7,158 nt of DNA from CAYTOF01 sp964439435 (GTDB lineage Bacteria > Bacillota > Clostridia > Oscillospirales > QAMX01). Below, one piece after another: positions 6,580 through 7,158 of this stretch. The notes beneath the pieces were generated by a model. The model did no database searches, had not been told where the DNA came from, and was given only the letters and a program-made list of their open reading frames with translations. The stretch is from the NCBI GenBank assembly GCA_964439435.1, contig CAYTOF010000087.1, positions 1 to 7,158 on the forward strand, written 5' to 3'. How positions within the stretch are numbered: the stretch's first letter is position 1; every line of letters starts with the position of its first letter. A program made the position numbers and the translations under genes.

Positions 6580-6585
6580 AAGGTG
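6580..6585 (+). promoter_or_regulatory. Ribosome binding site of the ABC transporter fragment
   Basis: AAGGTG lies seven bases before ATG at 6593, immediately after the TAA of the upstream frame. It supports this start and shows the gene was translatable at its 5' end. Confidence 0.7.
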
Positions 6586-6592
6586 TTAGATT

Positions 6593-7102
6593 ATGGGAAA
6601 ATTCCAATCATTTCTTAAAACCACAAAAAGGATCTTTTATGAAAATAGAAACATATTTTCAATCATATGGAAAGTATCGCCTTTTTGGGTGATCTATTCT
6701 TGTTTTGTACAAGTATATGAAGGGCTTTATCCTATTTTTAATAATTTTACGACAAAATTGCTTATAGATTCGGTATCTGATTCATTAGAAATAAAAGAGA
6801 TACAAGACTCCGTATTTTTTACTTTATTTTTAATTATAACAGGTACGGTTCTATTACATATTATATTAGCGATAAAACGATATATAGATATTTCCCATAT
6901 TGATAGAATTAATATGAGTATAAATTCAAAAATAATGAATAAAATATCCGAAAAACCATTTTATCATTTTGAAGTTCCGGAAAAAATGGACACAATACAT
7001 AGAGTAAGAGAACAAGGAAGTTCAAAATGTATTCAACAATTTTCAACGACTGCTCGAATACTTTTTGTCAAGTCCAAATTTGTGTGTAAATTCATCTATT
7101 AG
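6593..7102 (+). CDS. ABC exporter membrane-domain fragment, truncated
   Basis: This 169-residue frame resembles the first part of a type I ABC exporter membrane domain, as found in peptide, bacteriocin or drug exporters of Firmicutes. After a short cytoplasmic head there are two membrane segments (about 29-57, including FNNFTTKLLIDSV just after, and 74-95). A helix with NSKIMNKISEKPFYHFE follows, then VPEKMDTIHRVREQG, typical of the cytoplasmic loop before the third membrane helix. A full exporter half is about 580 residues, so the remaining four helices and the whole ATPase domain are absent from this frame. After residue about 142 the sequence no longer looks like the family. The +1 frame reads VQNVFNNFQRLLEYFLSSPN and stays open to TAA at 7140-7142, suggesting a frameshift near 7015-7024. 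Base composition is far lower in GC than in the minus-strand genes (23% over 6601-6660 against 63% over 1021-1080), a sign of transfer. The fragment alone cannot work as a transporter. Confidence 0.7.
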   Translation: MGKFQSFLKTTKRIFYENRNIFSIIWKVSPFWVIYSCFVQVYEGLYPIFNNFTTKLLIDSVSDSLEIKEIQDSVFFTLFLIITGTVLLHIILAIKRYIDISHIDRINMSINSKIMNKISEKPFYHFEVPEKMDTIHRVREQGSSKCIQQFSTTARILFVKSKFVCKFIY

Positions 7103-7158
7103 AACATCAGCAGTGTTCGTTGTCGTAGTCGGATTGTGGTAATGTGGGAAACCGGTGC
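7103..7158. other. Right-edge segment of different composition
   Basis: The last 56 bases are about half G+C, against roughly a quarter to a third in the exporter frame before them. The +1 continuation of the exporter frame ends here at TAA (7140-7142). On the minus strand a frame without stop runs in from the right edge to TGA at 7043-7045 (36 full codons, containing ADVLIDEFTHKFGLDKKY), which could be the end of another gene. Neither reading is decisive. Confidence 0.3.

Overview
The window looks like a piece of a Clostridia-type Firmicutes chromosome, perhaps an uncultured gut lineage. The reasons are the PolA sequence style, an intracellular-type GH38 alpha-mannosidase, a membrane-tethered CYK3-like transglutaminase, strong GGAGG-type ribosome binding sites, TTG and GTG starts, and a classic hairpin-plus-T-run terminator. 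The genus cannot be read from the sequence. No rRNA, tRNA or CRISPR array was seen.

Three moderately GC-rich genes lie on the minus strand. Read from right to left they are: a transglutaminase-like membrane protein (6015 to 4807), with a perfect-consensus promoter upstream and an intrinsic terminator downstream; a GH38 alpha-mannosidase (4707 to 1600), with its own probable -10 box; and, after two adjacent hairpins, the first 497 codons of DNA polymerase I (from 1492, running off the left edge). The polA frame carries the complete 5'-3' exonuclease domain, a proofreading domain that looks degenerate, and the first residues of the polymerase domain. Punctuation between the genes suggests separate transcription units rather than one pathway: glycan trimming, envelope/surface biology and DNA repair.

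From about 6160 rightward the character changes. A roughly 430-base divergent intergenic region becomes very AT-rich and leads into plus-strand accessory DNA. There, a 53-codon open frame with no ATG at its head ends 14 bases before the next start, like the remnant of an upstream operon gene. It is followed by the N-terminal part of an ABC exporter membrane domain (6593 to 7102). That exporter frame stops after 169 residues. A neighbouring frame appears to continue the protein for a short distance, and base composition shifts again over the last 55 or so bases. The right end is therefore best read as a decayed, interrupted or misassembled AT-rich insertion next to a core-gene block.

No new system could be demonstrated. 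The items most worth a second look are the AT-rich broken exporter locus with its headless upstream frame and 10-bp inverted repeat, and the double hairpin between the mannosidase gene and polA.
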